Shown: positions 1-9,521, numbered from the stretch's first letter. The stretch: 64,000 nucleotides of DNA from Candidatus Onthovicinus excrementipullorum (GCA_018712345.1 DVHG01000017.1:46122-110121); one strand, 5' to 3'. Made by a program: numbers and translations. The notes: generated by a model from the letters alone, not told the origin.

Positions 1-285
1 CAGTTTCCCATCCCGATAATCCTGCCCCCAGTGGCGCTGATAGCTTGCATAGCGGTCCACCGCATAGAAAAGGGAGGCCGCATAGGCGTTGACATCCTCC
101 GCTTGCGCGCCAAACTCTCCATTCAGATACATTTTCACCAATGTGCTGGATGGATCCTCATAGTCGGGCAGCTTGATCCTGCGGCATTCCCGGCCCGATT
201 CGCTCATCCGCCGCATCAGGCAGTCAATCTGCGTTGATTTTCCGCTGCCGTCAAGCCCTTCAAGGACAACCAGTTTACCGTGCAT
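1..285 (-). CDS. tmk: Thymidylate kinase-like (dTMP kinase) N-terminal part, runs off window start
   Basis: Reverse-strand translation MHGKLVVLEGLDGSGKSTQIDCLMRRMSESGRECRRIKLPDYEDPSS... with a P-loop GLDGSGKST; open through position 1. Confidence 0.8.
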   Translation of the reverse strand, partial: MHGKLVVLEGLDGSGKSTQIDCLMRRMSESGRECRRIKLPDYEDPSSTLVKMYLNGEFGAQAEDVNAYAASLFYAVDRYASYQRHWGQDYRDGKL

Positions 286-430
286 GTGTGAACACATCCT
301 CCCGTTTAATAGTAATATTATACCATTTATTCCTTTTTAATCAAGCAGCTTCTCGCGGAGAGCAGCACACAATTGATATTGGATTGCAAATATGGTAAAA
401 TGATGTCAAATCCTTAGGAGGTATGGGAGA

Positions 431-1804
431 ATGAACGAAATCCGCTCAACAGTTAAAATTGTCGGTCACACCGACTGCGGAGAGGCCATCTGTGCAGCCG
501 GCGGACGCATTTCCACCCTCAGCGGAAATGCAACCGAGATTCTGGAGAAATCCGGCGATCCGCAAAAGAATGCCGCCCTGATCGGGAAAGTGGCCGCGTC
601 CGGCCACACCTCCGTCATTGAGCACATCAGCTTTAATCTGGCGTTCACCAATGTCTCCGTGCTGGTGGAGCAGTTTATGATTGAGTTCCGCCTGGCCTCC
701 TTCACCGTAAAATCGCGCCGGTATGTGGATTTTTCCGACGCGGGATTTTTCACCCCGGAAATTGCGGATGCACAGGAGCGTGAAAAGTTCATCCGGGTGA
801 TGCGTGAGCGCTTTGACGATTATGCGCGCCTAACGGAACTGGGAATCCCCAAGGAAGATGCGCGTTTTGTGCTCCCCTACTGCTTTTACAGCAATTTTCT
901 GTGCACCCTCAACGGACGCGAGCTTTACCACGTCTTAGAGACGATGCTCTTTGGCCGTGGGGCAGCGTACCCCGAGATCAAAAAGCTCGGTGAGGAGCTG
1001 CTTGCACAGGCCTCAGAGATTGCCCCGGGCGTATTCGGCGGATTCCTGAACTGCCGTCATACCGTGTGCGATGTTCCTGTTGCAGTCCCCACCGGTATAG
1101 CCGACGCCCGTACCGATGTAAAACAGGCCCGGACAGAGCTGCTCGCCGCCACACCGGACCCGGAACAGATCGTTGCGCGCACAGCGCTGATTGAGACGGG
1201 CCTTTGCAGCGCCTCGGAAATCGAGCGTCTGATCGCTGATAAGGAGATCGTGAAGCAGATCCTTGCCTCCGTGGTGGAGTCAGACCGCCCCCGTGCGTTG
1301 GAAAACGTCAGCTTTACCTTCCGGATCAACGGGCTCTCTCTCTCCGGGATTACACACCTGGTACGGCACCGCATGCAGTCGGTCCAGATCCCGCCGCTGA
1401 AGAGCGGACGGCCGGAGGCGTACATCATTCCGCCGTCCGTCCAGGCGAATGCGCAGGCACTGGAAATTTATACGCAGGCATTCCGCCGTGCCGCAGACTA
1501 TCACCGGAGTGCGCCGGAGGAAGTCCGGGCTTATGCACTTTTAAGCGGAAATACACTCGATGTGGTCACGACGATGAACGCACGTGAGCTTCTCCTGTTC
1601 CTGCGGCTGCGCACATGTAACCGTGCCCAGTGGGAGATCCGTGCCTACGCTGTAGAAATGCTGATGGGCCTGCGGGCCGCTGCGCCGCTCCTCTTCTCCC
1701 ACTACGGACCCAGCTGCTGTGTGATGGATCACTGCCCGGAGGGGCGCCTTACCTGTGGGAAAATTCAGGAGGTCCGCCAAAAATTCCGGGGTGATTACCG
1801 ATAA
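431..1804 (+). CDS. thyX: Tandem (two-domain) FAD-dependent thymidylate synthase ThyX-like protein
   Basis: 457 aa; N-half HTSVIEHISFNLAF...EFRLASFTVKSRRYVDF, C-half SFTFRI...LVRHRMQS...LRTCNRAQWEIRAYA; ThyX motifs spread over two halves; good SD (aggaggtatgggagaATG). Confidence 0.8.
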   Translation: MNEIRSTVKIVGHTDCGEAICAAGGRISTLSGNATEILEKSGDPQKNAALIGKVAASGHTSVIEHISFNLAFTNVSVLVEQFMIEFRLASFTVKSRRYVDFSDAGFFTPEIADAQEREKFIRVMRERFDDYARLTELGIPKEDARFVLPYCFYSNFLCTLNGRELYHVLETMLFGRGAAYPEIKKLGEELLAQASEIAPGVFGGFLNCRHTVCDVPVAVPTGIADARTDVKQARTELLAATPDPEQIVARTALIETGLCSASEIERLIADKEIVKQILASVVESDRPRALENVSFTFRINGLSLSGITHLVRHRMQSVQIPPLKSGRPEAYIIPPSVQANAQALEIYTQAFRRAADYHRSAPEEVRAYALLSGNTLDVVTTMNARELLLFLRLRTCNRAQWEIRAYAVEMLMGLRAAAPLLFSHYGPSCCVMDHCPEGRLTCGKIQEVRQKFRGDYR

Positions 1805-1878
1805 ACCCCATGATTTTGTCAGGGGCTGAAAAAATTACCGCTCTCATTATAATGAGCGATACTGTTCCAAAATTCGGA

Positions 1879-1914
1879 CAGCCGCCATGTTTTTCAGAAA
1901 CATGGCGGCTGAAA
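1879..1914. terminator. Bidirectional terminator between convergent genes
   Basis: AGCCGCCATGTTT-ttcag-AAACATGGCGGCT followed by T-rich sequence. Confidence 0.75.
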
Positions 1915-1970
1915 TCTTTTGTCTTTAATGATAAGCTTGCGTGACCGAACGGTCACCTGGCACTTTTGAT

Positions 1971-2513
1971 TCATTCTGCCAATTGAAAGGATACTTCTGT
2001 ACGCCCCTGACCGACGGCTTCTGCCAGGCCGGCGGCATTCTCCAGATAGCCAAGAGGCGTGTAACTGTAAGATGTGGAAAACGTTTGATAAAAAAGCACC
2101 AGGCAGTCGGAACCATACAGCATCAAGTCGCCGGACCGGATCTGTGCAGACCGCTGAGGATCAGCTGGCAGAGCTTCATCCAAATAATAATACTTTTCAT
2201 TGCCGTTAAGCTCGCTCATGCTGAGCGTCAGGGGCAGCCTCTGTACAAATGCTCTGGCAGCCTCATTATCATACAGTCTGGCGGAAAAGATTTTGCCGCC
2301 CACTGTGATTTGAAGATTCATCCTAAAATCATCCGCTTTCTGCGCATCGGTATCAGACGGGGGTTCAGCAATGATCTGCGCGCCCTGCCCTGTGCTCTGT
2401 GGATCCTCGGGCTGTTTCCCGGACATTTCGGATTCCGAACCACTGCAGGCTGTCAGCGAGATCAGCGCAATTCCCACAAGAAAAGATATCATTGCCTTTT
2501 TCACTTCAATCAC
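1971..2513 (-). CDS. Lipoprotein with cyclophilin-like fold domain
   Basis: Lipobox LTACSG; ITVGGKIFSARLYDNEAARAFVQRLPLTLSMSELNGNEKYYYL resembles cyclophilin-like (COG2164/PF18050) proteins. Confidence 0.7.
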   Translation of the reverse strand: MIEVKKAMISFLVGIALISLTACSGSESEMSGKQPEDPQSTGQGAQIIAEPPSDTDAQKADDFRMNLQITVGGKIFSARLYDNEAARAFVQRLPLTLSMSELNGNEKYYYLDEALPADPQRSAQIRSGDLMLYGSDCLVLFYQTFSTSYSYTPLGYLENAAGLAEAVGQGRTEVSFQLAE

Positions 2514-2534
2514 TTCCCGGCTTGATTCAGAACT

Positions 2535-3413
2535 TTATGCGCAGGCGCAGGATTTGCCCACCTCTTTTATTGTGCCTGTATCCCGAATGATAACCTCACC
2601 CTTCGCGTTTTCGTCATCCAGGATTAATTCACCCACTGTCGGCACCATAATATGGCCTGCATAGGGATTTTTAATACTGAGGACCGGGGTCAGGATTGTG
2701 GCCTCCACCTCCGATTTTTCAAAGGCGAGGTCCGTATCGATCATTTCGCAATTGATCAGCTTCAAATTTTTGCAGTAGCAAAGCGGCTGTGTTCCGATGA
2801 TTTTACAGTTTTCAAAGGTGACGTTCTCACAGTACCAGGCCAGATACTCGCCTTTGACAATGCTGTTTTTTACTGTTACATGTTTGGCGTGCCAGAAGGC
2901 ATCCTTGGTGTCAAACACGCAGTTCTCAAAGACGGAGTCCTCAATGTACTGGAAGGAATACTTCCCCTTCAACTGGACGTTTTGGAAAGTCAGGTGATCC
3001 GCACGCATCATGAAGTATTCGCTGCCAGCCGTGCAGTTTTCCATCCGCATGCCGCGCACCGACCAGCCGAATTCCGGCGAGAGGATCTCACAATCGCGCA
3101 TGGCAACTTCACTGCATTCGCGCAGCGCTTTGATCCCGTGCAGCTTGGTGCCTGTCATTTGAATATGATCGGAATACCAGAGCGCCGCCCGGCAGAACTC
3201 AGTCATTTCCGAGCCGTTGATTTTAAGTCCGTGGTCATGCCAGAAGGGGTAGCGCAGATTAAAGTAACAGTGATCCACCTGAATATCCGCGCATTCCTTA
3301 AAGGCACTTTCTCCGTCGGCGGGGCCGTCAAAAATGCAGTCTTTTACCAAAATATCCTTACTCCCGTACAGGGCACGTTCCGCATCAAAGGTCTGATTCT
3401 GAATAATTCTCAT
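2535..3413 (-). CDS. DUF3737 family protein (right-handed beta-helix-like)
   Basis: MRIIQNQTFDAERALYGSKDILVKDCIFDGPADGESAFKE... characteristic of DUF3737; start moved to internal ATG with SD. Confidence 0.85.
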   Translation of the reverse strand: MRIIQNQTFDAERALYGSKDILVKDCIFDGPADGESAFKECADIQVDHCYFNLRYPFWHDHGLKINGSEMTEFCRAALWYSDHIQMTGTKLHGIKALRECSEVAMRDCEILSPEFGWSVRGMRMENCTAGSEYFMMRADHLTFQNVQLKGKYSFQYIEDSVFENCVFDTKDAFWHAKHVTVKNSIVKGEYLAWYCENVTFENCKIIGTQPLCYCKNLKLINCEMIDTDLAFEKSEVEATILTPVLSIKNPYAGHIMVPTVGELILDDENAKGEVIIRDTGTIKEVGKSCACA

Positions 3414-3445
3414 TGAAAAGCCTCCATTATATATCAGATGAAAAA

Positions 3446-3691
3446 TCACGTTTTAATTTTATTTTTCCGGATCTGGTAGACCAGATAATCCAAACAATCG
3501 ATCCTTTTTTCTTCCTGATGCACACGGCTGAGGAGTGACTGCCTGTGGTCGGACAGAAGCCGGAGCTGCCGGTCCACTTCCCCACTCTCCATACAGCTCA
3601 AAAAGGCGGAGATTGTGTCAGGATCACATCCGGCATCCTTTAAATTCTGAATTACTGCCTGTGTTTCCTGGATGTTCATGCTGTTCATCAC
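3446..3691 (-). CDS. Small conserved hypothetical protein
   Basis: ~78-81 aa ORF ...QLRLLSDHRQSLLSRVHQEEKRIDCLDYLVYQIRK; same strand just upstream of the DUF3737 gene. Confidence 0.6.
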   Translation of the reverse strand: MMNSMNIQETQAVIQNLKDAGCDPDTISAFLSCMESGEVDRQLRLLSDHRQSLLSRVHQEEKRIDCLDYLVYQIRKNKIKT

Positions 3692-3758
3692 GCTCCTCTG
3701 TGCGTATGATCTCTGTTTGCCGCAATTCTATTATATGACCAACCGCACACAATATCAA

Positions 3759-3789
3759 ATACCTATATTTAATACGGATTCATAGGTAT
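3759..3789. promoter_or_regulatory. Inverted repeat ATACCTAT-N15-ATAGGTAT, candidate LysR operator
   Basis: Perfect 8-bp inverted repeat in the divergent intergenic region between the DUF3737 operon and the LysR gene. Confidence 0.4.
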
Positions 3790-3905
3790 AAACTATTTTT
3801 GTTTTTTGAAATGAAAACAAAATATAGATTTAAATTATTGGGTCTAACGTTGTATAGTTGCAGACTATATTATTTCGTGCTATACTGGGGACCGGAGGCG
3901 ATCGT

Positions 3906-4799
3906 ATGGAATTACGGGTCCTGCAATATTTTCTGGCGGTGGCGCGGGAACAGAGCATCTCTGCGGCAGCTCAATCCCTGCACCTCTCCCAGCCTACACT
4001 GTCCACCCAACTCAAAGCGCTGGAGCAGGAATTGGGAAAGCAGCTGCTGATCCGCGGATCAAAGGGCTCGCGAAAAGTGACCCTGACCGAAGAGGGAATG
4101 ATCCTGCGCAAGCGCGCGGAGGAAATTCTTGATTTAGTTCAAAAAGCAGAGCATGAAATTTCACTCTCGTCCGATGCCATTGCCGGAGACGTGTGCATCG
4201 GCGCGGGAGAGTCGCAGGCCATCCGCCTGTTTGCAAAGGCCGCAAAGGAACTGCGCACCGCCTATCCGGATATTCATTATCATATTTTCAGCGGAAATTC
4301 TGTCTATGTAATGGAGCAGCTTGAAAAGGGACTGATTGACTTCGGTCTTGTATATGGTCCCGTGGATTCAACAAAGTATGAAGCCCTGAGCATACCGGTT
4401 AAAGACCTCTGGGGGGTCCTGATGCGCAAGGATGATCCTCTTGCTGAAAAGGAGGCCATACAGGCGGAGGATCTGTGGGATAAACCGCTGATTCTCTCCA
4501 ACCAGAAAAGCGACGGCTGGCCCCTCACCACCTGGCTGAAACGGGATCCGGGCCGGCTCAACATTGTGTCCACGTATAATTTGCTGTTCAATGCCTCCCT
4601 GCTGACCAGTGAGGGCTTTGGCTACACGCTCTGTTTTGACCGCCTGATCAACACAACCGGGGACAGCGATCTGTGCTTCCGCCCCCTCTCGCCAAGGCTG
4701 GAGTCTGCTGCCTCCATTGTCTGGAAAAAGTATCAGATCCTCTCCAAGGCGGCGGAAAAGTTCTTGCAGCAGCTGGGGCATATCTTTGAATCGGCCTGA
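3906..4799 (+). CDS. LysR family transcriptional regulator
   Basis: MELRVLQYFLAVAREQSISAAAQSLHLSQPTLSTQLKALEQELGKQLL winged HTH. Confidence 0.92.
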   Translation: MELRVLQYFLAVAREQSISAAAQSLHLSQPTLSTQLKALEQELGKQLLIRGSKGSRKVTLTEEGMILRKRAEEILDLVQKAEHEISLSSDAIAGDVCIGAGESQAIRLFAKAAKELRTAYPDIHYHIFSGNSVYVMEQLEKGLIDFGLVYGPVDSTKYEALSIPVKDLWGVLMRKDDPLAEKEAIQAEDLWDKPLILSNQKSDGWPLTTWLKRDPGRLNIVSTYNLLFNASLLTSEGFGYTLCFDRLINTTGDSDLCFRPLSPRLESAASIVWKKYQILSKAAEKFLQQLGHIFESA

Positions 4800-4840
4800 T
4801 CCTCCAGCTCGGTTTATCTCCAATTCATCATTCGATTTGT

Positions 4841-4877
4841 TAAAAAGCGGCGGCACCCGAAACGGATGCCGCCGCTT
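4841..4877. terminator. Bidirectional terminator between convergent genes
   Basis: AAGCGGCGGCA-N11-TGCCGCCGCTT. Confidence 0.7.
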
Positions 4878-4909
4878 ACTGATACGGTAAGTGTATATGG
4901 AATAATCTC

Positions 4910-5692
4910 TCAGTTGCCGCACTCAATGCTGATATCGTTGAACACATCCAGCAGCGCGTCGATATTGGTCTCCGCCTTTTCCTGGCCGGCGATATCGCGG
5001 ACACACTGCCCCTCGTGGAGCATTACCAGACGGCTGCCGTACTCTACGGCAAAACGCAGGTTATGGGTGACCATCAGGGTGGTGATGTGTTTTTCCTCGA
5101 TCAGCTTCCGGGTCAGGTCCATGACCGTCCGGGAGGACTTGGGATCGAGCGCTGCCGTGTGCTCGTCAAGCAGCAGCAGGTCGATATCCGTCATGTTCGC
5201 GATAATCAGCGCGAGAGCCTGACGCTGACCGCCCGACAGCGTGCCCACTTTGGCGTTTAGCCGGTTTTCAAGCCCCATGGAGCAGGCGGACAGAAGTTCC
5301 TGATAATAAACCGTGCGCTTTTTGCTCACAGCCGGCGTCAGACCGAACGGCCTGTTCTTGGAGTCCGCAAGCGCCATATTTTCCAGGATTGTCAAATCGG
5401 CACAGCTCCCCTTCTGCGGGTCCTGAAAAACGCGGCCGATATGTCTGGCACGCCGGAACTCCCGCTGCCGGGTGAGATCCTTCCCCTCAAAGAGGATCCT
5501 GCCGCTGTCCGGGGTGAGCGATCCGGAGATCAGGTTCAGCAAAGTCGTCTTTCCTGAGCCGTTGGAGCCGACAATAGAGACGAACTCCCCCTTTTCAACA
5601 GAAAAATTAAAGTGGTCAAACACCTTGTGTTCATCCGGTGTGCCTTTCCCGAAGGAGACCGTAACATCCTCAATCTTCAGCAATTTCAGCAC
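4910..5692 (-). CDS. ABC transporter ATP-binding protein (tryptophan-type ABC system)
   Basis: Walker A GSNGSGKTT, signature LSGGQRQALAL, Walker B LLLLDEHTAALD. Confidence 0.9.
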   Translation of the reverse strand: MLKLLKIEDVTVSFGKGTPDEHKVFDHFNFSVEKGEFVSIVGSNGSGKTTLLNLISGSLTPDSGRILFEGKDLTRQREFRRARHIGRVFQDPQKGSCADLTILENMALADSKNRPFGLTPAVSKKRTVYYQELLSACSMGLENRLNAKVGTLSGGQRQALALIIANMTDIDLLLLDEHTAALDPKSSRTVMDLTRKLIEEKHITTLMVTHNLRFAVEYGSRLVMLHEGQCVRDIAGQEKAETNIDALLDVFNDISIECGN

Positions 5693-6590
5693 CCCTTTTC
5701 TTGTTCATCAATCTGCCGGCCACGAGAGCGACGGTGAAGAGGACCGCCATGAGCAGTTTCAGATATTCCGTCGGCAAGCCGAGCGCCAGAGCAACGGAAA
5801 GGCAGGCCTTATAGATCACCGCGCCGATGATGACCTTCGTCGTATCCTTCATGAAGCGCACCTTGCGGAACAGGCTGGTACCGATGATGACGGAAGCCAG
5901 ACCAATCACCACCATGCCCGTGCCCATCTGCAGGTCCGCCGACCCCTTCTGCTGCGCAATCAGGGACCCTGCCAGCGCAGCAAAGCCATTGCCGATCGCC
6001 AGACCGAGGATTTTCATCATGCCGGGGTCCTTCCCCAGCATTTTGACGTACTGCTGATTGTTACCGGCAGCGCGCAGCAGCAGCCCGGACTTGGTCTTGA
6101 GGTACAGGTCCATCACGATCTTAAACAGCAGGACGAGGACAATCAGAAGAATCACGGCGCGCAGCTGATAGGATCCGATATACTGCGGAATCACGCTGGC
6201 CGGTGCGGTGTTGAAGATCGTCTCCCCGTTGAAGAACGAGGCGATGGACATTCCGTCCGTACCCGCCATCATAATGACCAGATTGATGGACAGCAGGGCC
6301 GTCATCACCAGAATTCCGCATAGCAGCGGGCGGATCTTAAGCTTGACATTCAGAAGGCCTGTGATGCTCCCGGCAACAGCGCCCGCCGCAAAGGATACAA
6401 CACAGCAGATCCACGGATTGACCCCGGACAGAATCATTACGCCGGTCAGCACGGCGCCGAGCGGAACCGTGCCGTCCACGGACAGGTCCGGAAAATCAAG
6501 AATGCTGAATGTGATATAGACGCCCAGTGCCAGAACGGCATACATCATGCCCTCCTCCAGCGTCACCTTGAGGATATTGAAAAGTTCCAA
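5670..6590 (-). CDS. ABC transporter permease (COG4120-like)
   Basis: Multi-TM MELFNILKVTLEEGMMYAVLALGVYITFSILDFPDLSVDGTVPLGA. Confidence 0.88.
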   Translation of the reverse strand: MELFNILKVTLEEGMMYAVLALGVYITFSILDFPDLSVDGTVPLGAVLTGVMILSGVNPWICCVVSFAAGAVAGSITGLLNVKLKIRPLLCGILVMTALLSINLVIMMAGTDGMSIASFFNGETIFNTAPASVIPQYIGSYQLRAVILLIVLVLLFKIVMDLYLKTKSGLLLRAAGNNQQYVKMLGKDPGMMKILGLAIGNGFAALAGSLIAQQKGSADLQMGTGMVVIGLASVIIGTSLFRKVRFMKDTTKVIIGAVIYKACLSVALALGLPTEYLKLLMAVLFTVALVAGRLMNKKRGAEIAED

Positions 6591-6618
6591 TCCTCACACC
6601 TCCGTAAAAATCAGGGAA

Positions 6619-6637
6619 TACGGCGGGTGAAGCCCGC
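6619..6637 (-). terminator. Intercistronic hairpin between binding-protein and permease genes
   Basis: CGGCGGG-tgaag-CCCGCCG. Confidence 0.5.
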
Positions 6638-6665
6638 CGCACCCTGTCTGTTTCATATAGCCCGA

Positions 6666-7724
6666 TTACTGCTGATTGGTCTCAACCCGTTCCGCAGAGT
6701 CATATTCCGCCGGAATCGTGATATTAAAACTGGCCGCAACAGCCTCATTTACAACGGGAGTGGGATTTTCAATGCTCTCGACCGGGATGGAGCCGGCATT
6801 TGTGCCGCCGAGGATCTTCCCAACCATGGCACCCGTCTGGTTCCCGAGTGCGACATAATCGAGCCCTTCGGAGGCAATGCAGCCGTTCTTGACCTGCTCA
6901 ATCTCCGATCCGTAGACCGGAATGCCTGCCTCGTTGGCGCGTGCAAGAACGGTCTGGAGATTGGTCACCACGTTGTTATCCGTAAAATTGTTGATGCAGT
7001 CCACCTGGGAGGCCAGCGTTGCAGCCGCCTGCGGGATATCCGAGGCGTTCTGGACCCCGGTCGCCACGATCTCAAATCCGTATTTGGGTGCGAGCTCCCT
7101 GAATTTTTCCAGATGGGAGAGGGAATTGGACTCGTTCGTCGTGTAGAGGACGCCGATCTTTGTGGCATCCGGCTGGAGCGCGCGGATCATCTGCATCTGC
7201 TGCTCCAGCGGCAGGAAATCGGATGTGCCTGTGCAGTTGCCGCCGGGGGCATTCATATCCGCCACGAGACCCGCCTCCACAGGGTCGGACACCGCGCAGA
7301 AGACCACCTGAGTGCTCGTACCCTGCGCCTTGCCATAAGCGGCCAGCGCGGCGGGCGTCGCAATTCCGACAATCACATCATAATTTTTAGCAACCATGTT
7401 GGCGGCCAGCTGCTCCGCAGTCTCCGTGGAGTTCTGGGCGTTCTGATAGTCGATCCGGACATTCTCGCCATCCTTGTAACCAGCGGCCTCAATGCCCTGG
7501 ATCAGGCCGTTATAGCAGTTGTCCAGAGAGGGGTGCGCGGCGTACTGAATAATGCCAACGGTCGGGAGGTCCGTATTTCCTCCGCCATTCCCCGCACAAG
7601 CGGCGGCGGTGACGGCAATCATGGCAATGGAGAGGACGGCGGCAAAAATCTTTACAAACTTTTTCATGGTAAAAACTCCTTTTGATAAAATTAAAATGGA
7701 TTTTAATGGGGAATTTTTATCCAC
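6666..7724 (-). CDS. ABC transporter substrate-binding protein (TrpX-like, COG2984)
   Basis: Signal/lipobox AAACAGNGG; TVGIIQYAAHPSLDNCYNGLIQGIEAAGYKDGENVRIDYQNAQ typical of COG2984. Confidence 0.88.
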   Translation of the reverse strand: MDKNSPLKSILILSKGVFTMKKFVKIFAAVLSIAMIAVTAAACAGNGGGNTDLPTVGIIQYAAHPSLDNCYNGLIQGIEAAGYKDGENVRIDYQNAQNSTETAEQLAANMVAKNYDVIVGIATPAALAAYGKAQGTSTQVVFCAVSDPVEAGLVADMNAPGGNCTGTSDFLPLEQQMQMIRALQPDATKIGVLYTTNESNSLSHLEKFRELAPKYGFEIVATGVQNASDIPQAAATLASQVDCINNFTDNNVVTNLQTVLARANEAGIPVYGSEIEQVKNGCIASEGLDYVALGNQTGAMVGKILGGTNAGSIPVESIENPTPVVNEAVAASFNITIPAEYDSAERVETNQQ

Positions 7725-7767
7725 GCCATCGTTCCTTCAGCAATATCATCAGTAACCAGCTCCTGTC

Positions 7768-8030
7768 AAAAAAAAGTCCCTAAGGCTCTGCTGTAAGCCT
7801 TAGGGACAGGATTAACAAACTCCTGCGGTGCCACCCACATTCACCAAAATGGTGCTCTCACCGTGCACGATCATGCACGCCCCGCTGTAACGGTCGGGCT
7901 CCGTCTCCCCTACTCAGAAAGCTTTTCGGTTCGCCCTCGTGAGTCCATTCACGCTGCCTATGTCGCCTGCTTGCACCACCCGCAGGCTCTCTGAAGACAA
8001 TCGGCCGCGCTACTACTCTCACTCGTTGGT
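7768..8030 (-). ncRNA. T-box leader, specifier codon TGG (Trp)
   Basis: Minus strand: AGAGAGCCTGC..GGTGGTGCAA.. stem I; GTGAA-TGG-ACTCAC specifier loop (TGG at 7945-7947); GGTGGCACCGC T-box motif at 7825-7835; terminator GTCCCTAAGGCT..AGCCTTAGGGAC-T8 at 7768-7807. Confidence 0.92.
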
Positions 8031-8045
8031 TTAATAATTTGTTTT

Positions 8046-8074
8046 ATTATATGCGATCCGAATCGATTTGTCAA
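8046..8074 (-). promoter_or_regulatory. Sigma-A-type promoter for the T-box/ABC operon
   Basis: Minus strand TTGACA-N17-TATAAT, consensus in both boxes, just upstream of the T-box. Confidence 0.85.
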
Positions 8075-8080
8075 TACCTG

Positions 8081-8740
8081 TCAAACGAGTTTTTTCTTAT
8101 ACATAATGTGCGCTCCGACCAGGGAGACGATCAGCCCGATCGGGATCAAAACGCCGATCCCGATATCCCCTTTGAAACCCAGACAGATCAGGATGACCAC
8201 AATGGGGAGGATGGAGATCTTCCAGTGCTTGGCAAAGTAGGTCGCACCGAGCGCCCCAAACAGTGCTGGGACCACCTGCTGAAAGGCTGTGGCAAAGGGA
8301 GAGCCCTCGCCCGTTATGTACGGAAGAACAGGGCTGAACAGCAGTACGCCCAGCGCGATAATGCCCGTGGTTACAATGGAGCTGGTCGCCACGGAGATGG
8401 TGGAGATCACTTCCCCCTCCTCCGTATTGCTCTTGACGCCCGCATTCTCCATCGCGTTGAGGGCGCAGGGCATTTTCAGGTTGGTGATGTTTCCGGTCAC
8501 AAACCCCAGATAGGTGGCCCCCGCCCCCATCATGGGCGAATAGGTGAGCACCTCGACGACTGCGGAAGGATAAAAGATCAACGCGATCGGCGCCAGCCCC
8601 TTTAAAATCACTTCCGCCTGCGGCCAGACTCCGAGATAGGCGCTGATGGAGATCGGAATCATCAGCATGACGAGCAGCGCCGCGACAGTCCAGATTCTGC
8701 CGTAAAGATGGACACTGTCCATATAATTCTTCGCGAGCAT
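8081..8740 (-). CDS. Integral membrane protein, partner of DUF5058 protein
   Basis: 219 aa multi-TM ORF immediately downstream of and nearly abutting 8742..9521. Confidence 0.7.
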   Translation of the reverse strand: MLAKNYMDSVHLYGRIWTVAALLVMLMIPISISAYLGVWPQAEVILKGLAPIALIFYPSAVVEVLTYSPMMGAGATYLGFVTGNITNLKMPCALNAMENAGVKSNTEEGEVISTISVATSSIVTTGIIALGVLLFSPVLPYITGEGSPFATAFQQVVPALFGALGATYFAKHWKISILPIVVILICLGFKGDIGIGVLIPIGLIVSLVGAHIMYKKKLV

Positions 8741-8741
8741 C

Positions 8742-9521
8742 TCAACCCCTCCATTCTATAAACGCAATCTCCGGCGGCAGGACGGCGGAGGCGAGCATCA
8801 CGACCCCCATCGCCATAAACATGCTCAGGGGCATGGTAAACGGCTCAAATTTGCGCCATTGGAACTTTTTACAGAGCCATTGGAGCAGGAGCATAAAGAG
8901 TGTGGAGCTGACCAGAGCGATTATGCTCATCACGCCGGCGCCATCCCCCTGTACCGAGGCATCTCCGCTGCCAAGAATCGCGCGCCCGATAAAGGCTGAG
9001 ATCAGTCCGATAAAGGCCGCGGCAGCCATCGTATCGCCCCACTTTGTGTCCTTGGAGACGACCTTGCCGACGCTTTTTTGGATTTTTTTCAGCAGAAACG
9101 GGACGAGGACAAGCGGCAGGATACTGCCGAGTGTCATGACCCAGGCTGCGGCGGAAAAAGCCTCCGGGCTTGTGACCTCCTGTGTGAGGCCTCCGGTACC
9201 GCCCGTGGCCTCAATCGCCGCCTCCGCGGCCGGGACCTCATACTGGATGGCCCCGATGACGCTCAGGCGGATCCACGGCAGCACGATCCCGAGTGCGCCC
9301 GCGAGTGTGAGTACCGTGGCCAGAACAGCGAGCGCCGGAGCGATCGTGAACACTGCGGACGACGTGATGGCCGTGCGGAGCTTCTCTTTGCTCATGCCGA
9401 GCTGGCGGCCACGCCGGTAAGCACGGATCAGGAAAAAGAGCGATTCCGCGATCACAAATGCAACAATGGCCAAGCCGAGCAGGTACATGAACGTACTGGT
9501 TTTAAAATCCCCCATAGACAT
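8742..9521 (-). CDS. DUF5058 family membrane protein
   Basis: MGDFKTSTFMYLLGLAIVAFVIAESLFFLIRAYRRGRQLGMSKEKLR... Confidence 0.7.
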   Translation of the reverse strand: MSMGDFKTSTFMYLLGLAIVAFVIAESLFFLIRAYRRGRQLGMSKEKLRTAITSSAVFTIAPALAVLATVLTLAGALGIVLPWIRLSVIGAIQYEVPAAEAAIEATGGTGGLTQEVTSPEAFSAAAWVMTLGSILPLVLVPFLLKKIQKSVGKVVSKDTKWGDTMAAAAFIGLISAFIGRAILGSGDASVQGDGAGVMSIIALVSSTLFMLLLQWLCKKFQWRKFEPFTMPLSMFMAMGVVMLASAVLPPEIAFIEWRG

